Positions 1-8,239 of a DNA stretch of 64,000 bases are shown here, in pieces; position 1 is the stretch's first letter; each line of letters begins with the position of its first letter. Source of the stretch: Sphingomonas sp. FARSPH (GTDB lineage: Bacteria > Pseudomonadota > Alphaproteobacteria > Sphingomonadales > Sphingomonadaceae); assembly GCF_003355005.1 (NCBI RefSeq), contig NZ_CP029985.1, forward strand, positions 2,223,001-2,287,000, in the 5' to 3' direction. The notes under the pieces were generated by a model. The model worked only from the letters and a program-made list of their open reading frames with translations. It was not told the origin of the DNA and ran no database searches. A program made the position numbers and the translations under genes.

Positions 1-391
1 CGACCTCCGCATCGCCGCCCTCGCGCGCGAAGGCGGCCTCGATATCGTCGGTGTTGGCGGGCTTGGTGAGGTAATTGGTCGCGCCGAGCTTGATCGCCTC
101 GACCGCGGTCGCGATGCTGGCGAAACCGGTGAGCACGACGATCTTCAGCGCCGCATCGATGCCATGCAGCGCCGCGACGCAGGTCAGGCCGGAGGCGCCG
201 CCCAGGCGCAGGTCGACGACCGCATGCGTCGGCCGGAACTGCCGTGCCGTTTCTTCGAGCCCGTCGGGCCCCGGCAGCATTTGGACGCGATAGCCGCGCC
301 GTTCGAAGCTGCGCGCCAGCGTGCGGGCGAAACTGGCGTCATCCTCGACGACGAGCAGGCGGCGTGCGTCGGCGGCGGCGGTATCGGTCAT
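1..391 (-). CDS. regA: RegA/PrrA/ActR-type response regulator, 3' end beyond the window
   Basis: Response regulator of the global redox two-component system, partner of the adjacent RegB-like kinase. The 130 visible residues form a receiver domain: acidic pair D17/D18, phospho-acceptor D60 in the run VVDLRLGGASGL, and conserved K110. The DLRLGGASGL context is typical of RegA/PrrA/ActR. The Fis-type helix-turn-helix expected at the C-terminus lies off the left edge and cannot be checked. Its ATG overlaps the regB stop (ATGA), so translation is probably coupled. In known systems phosphorylated RegA controls respiratory and energy genes; the direct targets here are inferred. Confidence 0.88.
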   Translation of the reverse strand, partial: MTDTAAADARRLLVVEDDASFARTLARSFERRGYRVQMLPGPDGLEETARQFRPTHAVVDLRLGGASGLTCVAALHGIDAALKIVVLTGFASIATAVEAIKLGATNYLTKPANTDDIEAAFAREGGDAEV

Positions 392-1656
392 GCATCCTCC
401 TCGAGCGCGAGGCTGGCGAGCGGCAGCGTCAGCCGCGTCTCCGCGCCGCCGCCGGGCAGATTCTGCGCCTCCAGCGTGCCGCCGAGCGTGCGCAGCACGT
501 TGGTGGCGAGGAACAGGCCGAGCCCCGCGCCCTGCCGCGGCTTGCTGCTGTTATAGGGGCGCCCCAGGCTTTCGAGCACCTGCGCAGGATAGCCGATGCC
601 GTCGTCCTGCACCGACAGGATCAGGTCGTCGGCATCGGTCGCCGCGACGAAGGCGATGCGGGTAGCGGATGCCTCCGCCGCATTGTCGAGCAAGGCGGTC
701 AGCGCCTGCGCCAGCGCGCGGTCGGCGACGATCGGGCGATCGTGGCCCAGACGATCCTCGAACGTGACGTCGCCCGGCCAGGTGTCGACGATGCCGGTCA
801 GGAAGCGGCGCAGCGTCGTGCGTGCGGGCGCCTCGCCGGTCACCTCGCCGGCGGCGAACAGGATGCCCGACACGATCGCCTTGCAGCGCTTCACCTCCGC
901 CTGCATCTCGTCGACCTCGGCGGCGAGGCGCGGATCGGCGCGGATCGCGCTTTCCGTCTTCCAATCGCCGAGCAGCACCGAGATCGAGGACAAAGGCGTG
1001 CCGAGTTCGTGCGCCGCGCCGCTGGCGAGCAGGCCCATGCGCACGATCTGTTCCTCCTCCGCCGCGCGCCGGCGCATTTCGGCGAGGTGCGCGTCGCGGC
1101 TGCGCAGGTTGGCGGCGATGCGCGTCACGAACAGGACGAGCAGCACCGCGGCAAGGACGAAGGCGAACCAGCTGCCCAGGATATAGACGGGCGACAGGCT
1201 GGTCGCGAGGTCGGCGGGGAGCAGCAGCGGGCGATGCTCGATCGCGAGAAGCGCGAACGCCGCGCCGGTGATGGCGACGAGCGCCCAGCTTGCCCAGACT
1301 TCGAGCAGCACCGCGCCCATCACGACCTGCAGAAGGTAGAGCAGCACGAACGGATTGGTGGCGCCGCCGCTGAGGTAGAGCTGCACGGTCAGCGCGGTGA
1401 CATCGACGAGCAGGCTGCCGAACAGCTCCGCGTGCGTCACCGGCCAGCGCGCGAGCCGCAGCAGCGTGACGAGATTGAGGAAGACGAGGCCGCCGAGCAC
1501 CGACACCATCGGGATGAGCGGCAGGCGGATGCCCAGCCAATAATGGACGACGACGATCGCCGCGAGCTGTCCGCCGACCGCCAGCCAGCGCAGCAGCACG
1601 AGCTGGCGCATATTGCGCTGGCTGGCGGCATCGGCGCGGGCGGGGGAGGGAGCCAT
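388..1656 (-). CDS. regB: RegB/PrrB/ActS-type redox-sensing histidine kinase
   Basis: Membrane sensor kinase of 422 residues. About six hydrophobic segments fill residues 17-180. They include the RegB-family quinone-binding motif GGATNPF at 97-103. The H-box has phospho-accepting H216 in ASGAAHELGTPLSSI. C258 (EVKRCKAIV) sits where RegB proteins carry the redox-active cysteine. The ATPase domain shows an N-box (LLDNAAEA, 322-329), DDGIGY (351-356) and GAGLGLF (376-382). By family knowledge the kinase responds to the ubiquinone redox state and dimer disulfide formation. It lies directly downstream of cyoABCD-SURF1 on the same strand and overlaps regA by four bases. No clear ribosome binding site precedes the chosen ATG; M16 (at 1611) is an alternative start. 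Confidence 0.92.
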   Translation of the reverse strand: MAPSPARADAASQRNMRQLVLLRWLAVGGQLAAIVVVHYWLGIRLPLIPMVSVLGGLVFLNLVTLLRLARWPVTHAELFGSLLVDVTALTVQLYLSGGATNPFVLLYLLQVVMGAVLLEVWASWALVAITGAAFALLAIEHRPLLLPADLATSLSPVYILGSWFAFVLAAVLLVLFVTRIAANLRSRDAHLAEMRRRAAEEEQIVRMGLLASGAAHELGTPLSSISVLLGDWKTESAIRADPRLAAEVDEMQAEVKRCKAIVSGILFAAGEVTGEAPARTTLRRFLTGIVDTWPGDVTFEDRLGHDRPIVADRALAQALTALLDNAAEASATRIAFVAATDADDLILSVQDDGIGYPAQVLESLGRPYNSSKPRQGAGLGLFLATNVLRTLGGTLEAQNLPGGGAETRLTLPLASLALEEDA

Positions 1657-1748
1657 GGTGTTCAGCTATAACGCCGGGGCGGCGGGTTGGCACGTGGCTG
1701 TATACGCCTCCGTTACCGTCGGCCTGTCACAGGGTGACGAGGACCGCG

Positions 1749-2435
1749 CTAGCTGCGCCGCCGCGCGCGCCAAGCCATGAAGGCGACGAGCGCGGCGAGG
1801 CCGAACCAGGTGATGGCGTAGACGAGGTGGTTGTTGGGGAAGCGCACCACGGTGAGCCCGCCGCGCGGCCAGCCGCTGGTCGGTTCGCGCGCGTCGATGA
1901 AATAGGGGGCGGTGCGGGCGAGCCCGCGCGCAGTGGCGATCGCGGTGACGTCGCGCGAATACCAGCGGTCCGCGGCAGGATCGTTGTGGCGCAGGAAGGC
2001 GCCGCGCGGCTCGGTGAGGCGGAGCAGGCCGGTGATGCGCTGCGGCCCAACGGGCGGCGGCGTGCGGCCGCGTAGCGTCGCCGGCAAGAAGCCGCGGTTG
2101 ACGAGCAGGGTGAAGCCCGCGTCGGTATCGAGCGGAGTGACGACCCAGAAGCCGCCGCCGAACTCGGTCACCGCCTGGACATAGGTGTCGCGGCCGGGGC
2201 GATAGGTGCCGCGCGCGACGATCGGGCGATAGGCGTCGGCCTTGCCGATCGTCGCCCAGCGATCGGGACCGGGGACGGGGACGGGGGGCAGGCGGAGTTG
2301 CCGCTCGGTCTGCGCGATCAGCGCGCGCTTCCACTGCAGCCGCTCGACCTGCCAGATGCCAAGGCCGATCAGCAGCACGACGGCGGCCGCCACGATTGCC
2401 GTGGCGGCCAGGCGGCGGGGCGAACGGGAAGCCAT
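1749..2435 (-). CDS. SURF1 family cytochrome/quinol oxidase assembly protein
   Basis: 228-residue inner-membrane protein that helps assemble heme-copper oxidase subunit I. The N-terminal membrane segment (about 10-28) runs into the SURF1 signature LGIWQVERLQWK. A periplasmic domain of about 165 residues follows, with VNRGFLP in the middle, and a second membrane helix lies near the C-terminus (about 200-222). The ATG at 2435 was preferred over one 26 codons upstream because that region belongs to cyoD. It follows cyoD by 14 bases, so it is the fifth gene of the oxidase operon. Its placement with cyo rather than a cytochrome c oxidase suggests it serves the bo3-type enzyme (inference). Confidence 0.88.
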   Translation of the reverse strand: MASRSPRRLAATAIVAAAVVLLIGLGIWQVERLQWKRALIAQTERQLRLPPVPVPGPDRWATIGKADAYRPIVARGTYRPGRDTYVQAVTEFGGGFWVVTPLDTDAGFTLLVNRGFLPATLRGRTPPPVGPQRITGLLRLTEPRGAFLRHNDPAADRWYSRDVTAIATARGLARTAPYFIDAREPTSGWPRGGLTVVRFPNNHLVYAITWFGLAALVAFMAWRARRRS

Positions 2436-2449
2436 CGCCCCGCGCGCGC

Positions 2450-2854
2450 CTACATGCCCGCCATCGCGCCGCTGCCCGGCATCATGTTGAGGTTCATGTG
2501 ATACATGACCCACAGCGACCCCGACAGGCAGATGGCGACGATGACGACGGTGAACAGCAGCGCCATCAGCGTCCAGCCATTTTCCGACCGGGTGTTCATG
2601 TGCAGGAAGTAGATCATGTGGACGATGATCTGCACCAGCGCGAACGCCATGCAGAGACCCGCCGTGACGCGGTGGTCGGCGAAGGCGTTGGTCATCACCA
2701 AGGCGAAGGGGATGGCGGTGAGGATCACCGACAGGACGAAGCCGATCACATAATCGCGCATCGACCCGTGCGGCGCGCCGTCGTGGCCGTGCGCGTGATC
2801 GCCGTGCCCGTGATCGCCGTGGTCATGGCCGTGCGCATGGTTACCGGCGCTCAT
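2450..2854 (-). CDS. cyoD: Cytochrome o ubiquinol oxidase subunit IV (CyoD) with His-rich N-terminus
   Basis: Small accessory subunit of the bo3 ubiquinol oxidase, 134 residues. Three membrane helices can be read at about 34-55, 63-84 and 97-118, as in E. coli CyoD. The motif VQIIVHMIYFLHMN is typical. The first 32 residues are unusually rich in histidine, alternating with Gly, Asp and Ala (HAHGHDHGDHGHG and onward), which could bind metal. The ATG overlaps the stop of cyoC (ATGA), a sign of coupled translation. Confidence 0.93.
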   Translation of the reverse strand: MSAGNHAHGHDHGDHGHGDHAHGHDGAPHGSMRDYVIGFVLSVILTAIPFALVMTNAFADHRVTAGLCMAFALVQIIVHMIYFLHMNTRSENGWTLMALLFTVVIVAICLSGSLWVMYHMNLNMMPGSGAMAGM

Positions 2855-3480
2855 CGCAGCACTCCCAGCAGATAGACGAAGGTGAAGACGCCGATCCAGA
2901 TGACGTCGAGGAAGTGCCAGAACAGCGACAGGCACTGCAGCCGGCGCTGGTTGGCGGGGATCAGGCCCTTGCGCCCGACCTGCACCATCAGCGTCACCAG
3001 CCAGATCAGCCCGAAGGTGACGTGGAGGCCGTGCGTCGACACCAGGGTGAAGAAGGACGACAGGAAGGCGCTGCGCTGCGGCGTCGCGCCTTCGTGGATC
3101 AGGTTGGCGAATTCGTAGAGTTCGATACCGACGAACGCCGCGCCGAACAGGCCGGTCACCGCCAGCCAGCCCTGCACCGCGCGCGCCTTGCCCTGGTTCA
3201 TCGCCAGCATGGCAAAACCGTAGGTGATCGACGAGAGCAGCAGCATCGATGTGTTGAGCGCGACGAGCGGCAGTTCGAAAATCTCGTGTGGCTGCGGCCC
3301 GCCGGCGTAATTGCCGCCGTAGACGCCATAGGCCGCGAACAGCATCGCGAAGATGAGGCAGTCGCTCATCAGATAGAGCCAGAAGCCCAGCATCGTGCTG
3401 CCGCCGGCCGCGTGCTCGTGTTCGTCGAGCTCGTAGAAGATCGGCGCCTCGGCGCCGGGGGGGATGGTGGCTGTGCTCAT
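2851..3480 (-). CDS. cyoC: Cytochrome o ubiquinol oxidase subunit III (CyoC)
   Basis: Membrane subunit III of the bo3 quinol oxidase, 209 residues, the usual length. Five hydrophobic helices can be read after a cytosolic N-terminus. Family runs include GFWLYLMSDCLIFAMLFA near residue 34 and STHGLHVTFGLIWL near residue 150. The subunit carries no redox cofactor and stabilises subunit I. It starts 6 bases after the cyoB stop and overlaps cyoD by 4 bases, inside one cyoABCD transcription unit read on the minus strand. Confidence 0.95.
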   Translation of the reverse strand: MSTATIPPGAEAPIFYELDEHEHAAGGSTMLGFWLYLMSDCLIFAMLFAAYGVYGGNYAGGPQPHEIFELPLVALNTSMLLLSSITYGFAMLAMNQGKARAVQGWLAVTGLFGAAFVGIELYEFANLIHEGATPQRSAFLSSFFTLVSTHGLHVTFGLIWLVTLMVQVGRKGLIPANQRRLQCLSLFWHFLDVIWIGVFTFVYLLGVLR

Positions 3481-3486
3481 GGGTCC

Positions 3487-5487
3487 TCAGGCTCCCGCGA
3501 TGGCCAGGGCCGTGGTGCGCGCGTCTTCCGTCGCGGTCACCTCTTCGGCGGGAATGTAGTAATCGCGGTCGTAGATGAAGGTGTGGCCGATCGCGACCGC
3601 GAGGATGGCGACGAAGCTCAGCGCCGCCAGCCACCAGATGTACCAGATCATCGCGAGGCCGAAGACCATCGACAGGCCCGCCAGGATCACGCCCGAGCCG
3701 GTGTTGCTGGGCATGTGGATCGGGCGGAAGCCGGTGGTCGGACGCGCGGCGTTGCGGCTCCTCATGTCGTACCAGGCGTCGAGATCATGGACGACGGGCG
3801 TGAACGCGAAGTTGTACGCCGGCGGCGGCGACGAGGTCGCCCATTCCAGGCTGCGCGCGTTCCACGGGTCCCCCGTCGTGTCGGCCAGCTCGTGCCGCTT
3901 GCGGAAGCTGACGTAAAGCTGGACGAGGAAGGCGCCGATGCCCGCCGCGATGATCGCCGCGCCGATCGCCGCGATGATGAACCAGATCTGCAACGACGGA
4001 TCGTCGAAGTGGCGCAGGCGACGCGTCACGCCCATCAGGCCGAGCACGTAGAGCGGCATGAAAGCGACGTAGAAGCCGATCGTCCAGCACCAGAAGCTGA
4101 TCGTGCCCCAGAACCGGTCCAGCTTGTAGCCGAAGGCCTTGGGGAACCAGTAGTTGATCGCCGCGAACGTGCCGAAGATGACGCCGCCGATGATCACGTT
4201 GTGGAAGTGGGCGATCAGGAACAGCGAATTGTGCAGCACGAAATCCGCGGGCGGTACCGCGAGCAGCACGCCGGTCATGCCACCGATGACGAAGGTGATC
4301 ATGAACGCGACCGTCCACATCATCGGCAGTTCGAAGCGGATGCGCCCCTTGTACATGGTGAAAAGCCAGTTGAAGATCTTGGCCCCCGTCGGGATGGAGA
4401 TGATCATCGTGGTGATGCCGAAGAACGAGTTGACGCTCGCCCCCGACCCCATGGTGAAGAAGTGGTGCAGCCAGACGAGGTAGGCGAGGATGGTGATGAC
4501 CAGCAGCGCGTAGACCATCGACGTATAGCCGAACAGGCGCTTGCCGCAGAAGGCCGCGGTCACTTCGCTGAACACGCCGAAGATCGGCAGGATCAGGATG
4601 TACACTTCCGGGTGGCCCCAGATCCAGATCATGTTCACGTACATCATGGGGTTGCCGCCCATGGTGTTGGTGAAGAAGTGCGTGCCGAGATAGCGATCGA
4701 GGCTGAGGAGCGCGAGCACCGCGGTCAGGATCGGGAAGGCGGCGACGATCAGCGTGTTGGTCGCCAGCGCCGACCAGGTGAAGATCGGCATCTTCATCAG
4801 GCTCATGCCCGGTGCGCGCATCTTGATGATCGTCGTCAGCAGGTTGACGCCCGACAGCAACGTGCCGACGCCCGCGATCTGCAACGCCCAGACGTAATAA
4901 TCGACGCCGACGTCGGGGCTGTAGTCGAGCCCCGACAGCGGCGCCATCGCCAGCCAGCCGGTGCGCGCGAACTCGCCGACGAACAGGCTGGCCATGACGA
5001 TCATCGCGCCCGCGACGGTCATCCAGAAGCTGAAGTTGTTGAGGAAGGGGAAGCTGACGTCGCGCGCGCCGATCTGCAGCGGCACGACATAGTTCATCAG
5101 GCCGGTGACGAACGGCATCGCGACGAAGAAGATCATGATGACGCCGTGCGCGGTGAACACTTGGTCGTAATGGTGCGCGGGCAGGAAGCCCTCGTTCGGG
5201 CCGAACGCCATCGCCTGCTGCGCGCGCATCATCAGCGCGTCGGCAAAGCCGCGCAGCAGCATGACGATGCCGAGCACCATGTACATGATGCCGATCTTCT
5301 TGTGGTCGACCGACGTGAACCACTCCTTCCACAGATAGCCCCACACCTTGAAATAGGTGAGCGCGCCGAGCACCGCGGCGCCGCCGATCGCGACCATGAT
5401 GAAGGTCGCAACCAGGATCGGCTCGTGGATCGGGAAGCTGTCGAGCGTCAGGCGCCCGAAGATGGTCTTGAGCAGGGTATCGGACAT
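3487..5487 (-). CDS. cyoB: Cytochrome o ubiquinol oxidase subunit I (CyoB), catalytic
   Basis: Heme-copper oxidase subunit I, 666 residues, which oxidises ubiquinol, reduces O2 to water and pumps protons. The quinone-site residues known from E. coli are conserved with an offset of 8: R79 and D83 (LRGFADALMMR), H106 and Q109 (HHYDQ). H114 in FTAHG is the low-spin heme ligand. The CuB site is visible as WGHPEVY, with its cross-linked His-Tyr pair, and WLHHFF. The heme pair HFHN lies in FLIAHFHNVI. The C-terminal half carries the extra helices typical of quinol oxidases. It lies 10 bases after cyoA. Confidence 0.97.
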   Translation of the reverse strand: MSDTLLKTIFGRLTLDSFPIHEPILVATFIMVAIGGAAVLGALTYFKVWGYLWKEWFTSVDHKKIGIMYMVLGIVMLLRGFADALMMRAQQAMAFGPNEGFLPAHHYDQVFTAHGVIMIFFVAMPFVTGLMNYVVPLQIGARDVSFPFLNNFSFWMTVAGAMIVMASLFVGEFARTGWLAMAPLSGLDYSPDVGVDYYVWALQIAGVGTLLSGVNLLTTIIKMRAPGMSLMKMPIFTWSALATNTLIVAAFPILTAVLALLSLDRYLGTHFFTNTMGGNPMMYVNMIWIWGHPEVYILILPIFGVFSEVTAAFCGKRLFGYTSMVYALLVITILAYLVWLHHFFTMGSGASVNSFFGITTMIISIPTGAKIFNWLFTMYKGRIRFELPMMWTVAFMITFVIGGMTGVLLAVPPADFVLHNSLFLIAHFHNVIIGGVIFGTFAAINYWFPKAFGYKLDRFWGTISFWCWTIGFYVAFMPLYVLGLMGVTRRLRHFDDPSLQIWFIIAAIGAAIIAAGIGAFLVQLYVSFRKRHELADTTGDPWNARSLEWATSSPPPAYNFAFTPVVHDLDAWYDMRSRNAARPTTGFRPIHMPSNTGSGVILAGLSMVFGLAMIWYIWWLAALSFVAILAVAIGHTFIYDRDYYIPAEEVTATEDARTTALAIAGA

Positions 5488-5497
5488 CGTCGTCGTC

Positions 5498-6673
5498 CTA
5501 CGAACGGGCGATCGCGGCGCGGCCGGCGAACGGCTGCGGCAACGGATCGGCCGAGGTCATGGAGCGGTTCGCTTCGGAACCGCGATCGTTGGTGCCGGGC
5601 GCCTGTTGGCGTGGGGCATTGCGGTGAGGGCTGTCGCCCTTTTCCTCCGGCGCCTTCAGGAGCGCACCCTTCGCCTCGCTGCCGCGCTGGTCGGGCGTGT
5701 CGTTGACGACGGCGCCGTGGCCGCCGCCGGCCTGCATGTCCTTCGTCATCGTGTCCTGCATGCACGATAGACCCGGCTGGACGCACATGCCGACCGCGCG
5801 GTCGAACAGCTGCGGCGTCACCGCGGCGAAGCGCATCGAAGGCACGCGTTCACTCGGCTTTTCGAGCTGCATGTAAGTCGCCGGGTCGAGCGTACGGCCC
5901 GACGTCTTCGCTTCCGACACCCAGCGCGCGAAGCCTGCATCGTCGACGCTGTCGACGGGGAAGTGCATGTAGGAGAAGCCTGCGCCACTGTAATTGGCGG
6001 ACTGTCCCTCGAACCGGCCGGGGCGGTTCATCACCGCGTGCAGCTTCGTCTCCATGCCCGGCATCGTATAGACCATGCCGGCCATCGCGGGGACGTAGAA
6101 GGCGTTCATCACCGACGACGAGGTCAGGCGGAAGCGCACCTGCCGGTCCTGCGGCAGGACGAGTTCGTTGACCGTCGCGATCCCCTGTTCGGGATAGATG
6201 AACAGCCATTTCCAGTCGAGCGAGACGACCTGGATCTCCAGTGGCTTCGCCGACTTCGCCAGCGGCCGGCCCGGCGCGATCCGCGAGAGCGGGCGATAGG
6301 GATCGAGCGTGTGCGTGCTGATCCAGGTGAGCGCGCCGAGCGCGATGACGATCAGCAGCGGCGCCGACCAGATGACGAGTTCGAGCCCCGTCGAATGATC
6401 CCAGTCGGGCGCATAGTCCGCCGTCTCGTTGCTCGCGCGGTATTTCCACGCGAAGACCAGCGTCAGCACGATGACGGGCACGATGATGAGCAGCATCAGC
6501 CCCGTCGACCACAGCACCAGATCGGCCTGTTGCCGGGCGACGTCGCCGGACGGGTTCATCACCACCCAATCGCACCCGCCGAGTAGGGCGGGCGCGGCCA
6601 CCGCGGCAGCGAGCGCGCGCAGCCGTTTGACCGGAGAGGAGGGATGCGGGGAGAAAAGCGGGGATGGTCGCAT
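5498..6673 (-). CDS. cyoA: Cytochrome o ubiquinol oxidase subunit II (CyoA), lipoprotein with long C-terminal tail
   Basis: Subunit II of the bo3 quinol oxidase, 391 residues. A signal peptide ends in the lipobox LLGGC (C34). Two membrane helices and a periplasmic cupredoxin-like domain follow. As expected for a quinol oxidase the CuA cysteines are missing; the family run VSLDWKWLFIYP is present. After about residue 310 there is a polar, Gly- and Pro-rich tail of roughly 75 residues that the E. coli protein (315 residues) lacks. The ATG at 6673 was chosen because the signal peptide begins there; the upstream in-frame ATG (6742) would translate through a large palindrome. First gene of the operon. 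Confidence 0.93.
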   Translation of the reverse strand: MRPSPLFSPHPSSPVKRLRALAAAVAAPALLGGCDWVVMNPSGDVARQQADLVLWSTGLMLLIIVPVIVLTLVFAWKYRASNETADYAPDWDHSTGLELVIWSAPLLIVIALGALTWISTHTLDPYRPLSRIAPGRPLAKSAKPLEIQVVSLDWKWLFIYPEQGIATVNELVLPQDRQVRFRLTSSSVMNAFYVPAMAGMVYTMPGMETKLHAVMNRPGRFEGQSANYSGAGFSYMHFPVDSVDDAGFARWVSEAKTSGRTLDPATYMQLEKPSERVPSMRFAAVTPQLFDRAVGMCVQPGLSCMQDTMTKDMQAGGGHGAVVNDTPDQRGSEAKGALLKAPEEKGDSPHRNAPRQQAPGTNDRGSEANRSMTSADPLPQPFAGRAAIARS

Positions 6674-6695
6674 GGCCGTGCGCCTAGGCCTGCGC

Positions 6696-6740
6696 GCTGC
6701 ACCGCAAAATAGGACATTTTGTCCTATCCCGCGGTGCAGC
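6696..6740. promoter_or_regulatory. Nested 45-bp palindrome in the cyoA leader / cyoA-MHS intergenic region
   Basis: Two perfect inverted repeats share one centre. The outer arms are GCTGCACCGC (6696-6705) and GCGGTGCAGC (6731-6740). The inner arms are ATAGGACA (6709-6716) and TGTCCTAT (6720-6727) around TTT. Only the three bases between the arms on each side (AAA and CCC) fail to pair. It lies 23-67 bases upstream of the cyoA ATG and about 100 bases before the divergent transporter. It could be an operator for a dimeric regulator (inner arms) or an RNA hairpin in the cyoA leader. The regulator is unknown. Confidence 0.6.
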
Positions 6741-6843
6741 ATGCAGCGTTAAGGGGGGACGCTTGCATCGGGACCATGTTAGGGTCCGGCGCGTTGTGAC
6801 GGGGAGGTCGGGCGACCTCTTCGCGAAGACAGGATAGTGATAC

Positions 6844-8172
6844 ATGGCCGTTGCTTCCGCCCATTCCGCCCCGCTCGAACGCGACGCGCGTGCCGTCAAC
6901 ACGCAGGGCGAGCATCAGGTCCGTCCCGGCGAGATCGCGATCGGCGTGATCATCGGCCGGACGTCGGAATTCTTCGATTTCTTCGTCTACGCGATCGCCT
7001 CGGTGCTCGTCTTTCCGCAGGTGGTCTTCCCCTATCTCGACCGGCTGAGCGGCACGCTCTGGTCGTTCGCGCTGTTTCCGCTCGCGTGGATCGTGCGGCC
7101 GATCGGCACGCAGATCTTCATGTGGGTGGACCGCCAGCACGGGCGCGGCACCAAGCTGACGATCGCGCTGCTGCTGCTCGGCACGTCGACCGTGTCGCTC
7201 GCCTTCCTGCCCGGCTATGCCGAGGTCGGCAGCGCCTCGGGAGTGCTGCTCGCGCTGTTCCGCATCGGCCAGGGCCTCGCGCTCGGCGGCGCCTGGGACG
7301 GGCTTGCCTCGCTGCTCGCGCTCAACGCGCCCGAGAACAAGCGCGGCTGGTATGCGATGGTGCCGCAGATCGGCGCGCCGCTCGGCCTGATCGTGGCGAG
7401 CGGGTTGTTCGCCTTCTTCCTGTCGAACATGGAGCCGGTCGACTTCCTGTCGTGGGGCTGGCGCTATCCGTTCTTCGTCGCCTTCGCGCTCAACGTCGTC
7501 GCGCTGTTTGCGCGGCTGCGCATCGTCGTGACGCCGGAATATACCGAGCTGTTCCACAGTCGCGAACTGACGCCGTCGCCGGTGCTGCCGACGATCAAGG
7601 CGCAGTGGCGCAACATCATCATCGGCGCCTTCGCCCCGCTGGCGAGCTTCGCGCTGTTCCACATGGTCACGGTGTTCCCGCTGTCGTGGATTTTCCTCTA
7701 CACCAACGTCAACATCGCCTGGTTCCTGGGCATCGAGATCGTCGGCGCGGTGTTTGGCCTGGGCGCGCTCGTCGCGTCGGGCCTGCTGGCGGACCGGATC
7801 GGCCGGCGCTCGCTGCTCGGCTATACCGCCGTCGGCATCGCGGTGTTCAGCGGCTTCGCGCCGCAACTGCTGCGCGGCGGCACGGCGGGCGAGCTGGTGT
7901 TCATGATCGCCGGCTTCATCCTGCTCGGCCTGTCGTTCGGCCAGTCGTCGGGCGCGGTGACGAGCAATTTCCCGAAGCGCGCACGCTATACTGGCGCGGC
8001 GCTGACCAGCGACCTCGCGTGGCTGTTCGGCGCTGGCTTCGCGCCGCTTGCCGCACTATTGCTCGCCAGCAGTTTCGGACTGATCGCGGCGGGCGGCTAT
8101 CTGCTGTCGGGCGCGCTCGGCACGCTGATCGCGCTCGGCCTCAACAAGGAACTGGCGCGCCGGCTCGACTGA
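6844..8172 (+). CDS. MFS transporter, metabolite:H+ symporter (MHS) type
   Basis: Inner-membrane transporter of 442 residues with about twelve hydrophobic segments. The N-terminal run IGRTSEFFDFFVYAIAS and the early loop PIGTQIFMWVDRQHGR place it in the MHS branch of the major facilitator superfamily (relatives of ShiA, ProP and KgtP). A second loop signature, LLADRIGRRSLLGY, starts the second half. The family usually moves carboxylates, shikimate or betaines with protons; the substrate here cannot be read from sequence. It is divergent from cyoA and alone on its strand. The ATG at 6844 gives full N-terminal homology. Confidence 0.85.
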   Translation: MAVASAHSAPLERDARAVNTQGEHQVRPGEIAIGVIIGRTSEFFDFFVYAIASVLVFPQVVFPYLDRLSGTLWSFALFPLAWIVRPIGTQIFMWVDRQHGRGTKLTIALLLLGTSTVSLAFLPGYAEVGSASGVLLALFRIGQGLALGGAWDGLASLLALNAPENKRGWYAMVPQIGAPLGLIVASGLFAFFLSNMEPVDFLSWGWRYPFFVAFALNVVALFARLRIVVTPEYTELFHSRELTPSPVLPTIKAQWRNIIIGAFAPLASFALFHMVTVFPLSWIFLYTNVNIAWFLGIEIVGAVFGLGALVASGLLADRIGRRSLLGYTAVGIAVFSGFAPQLLRGGTAGELVFMIAGFILLGLSFGQSSGAVTSNFPKRARYTGAALTSDLAWLFGAGFAPLAALLLASSFGLIAAGGYLLSGALGTLIALGLNKELARRLD

Positions 8173-8218
8173 GCCGATCCATACGGAGGCGATCGCGCAT
8201 CGATCGCCTCCGATCGGC
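8173..8218. terminator. Long bidirectional hairpin between convergent genes
   Basis: The arms CGGAGGCGATCG (8184-8195) and CGATCGCCTCCG (8201-8212) pair perfectly over a CGCAT loop. Outside them GCCGAT (8173-8178) pairs with ATCGGC (8213-8218). It starts right after the transporter stop codon and faces the EF-hand gene end at 8240. There is no clear U-tract on either strand, so it is probably a stem that stops or protects both transcripts. Confidence 0.6.
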
Positions 8219-8239
8219 CAGAAAATCATGGGCGGGCGG

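Noticed and set aside
2914..5706. 930-codon open frame on the plus strand, opposite cyoB and cyoC
   Set aside because: It lies antisense to well-conserved oxidase genes, its composition is Arg/Asp/Glu/His-rich as expected for the shadow of a GC-rich gene, and it has no domain.
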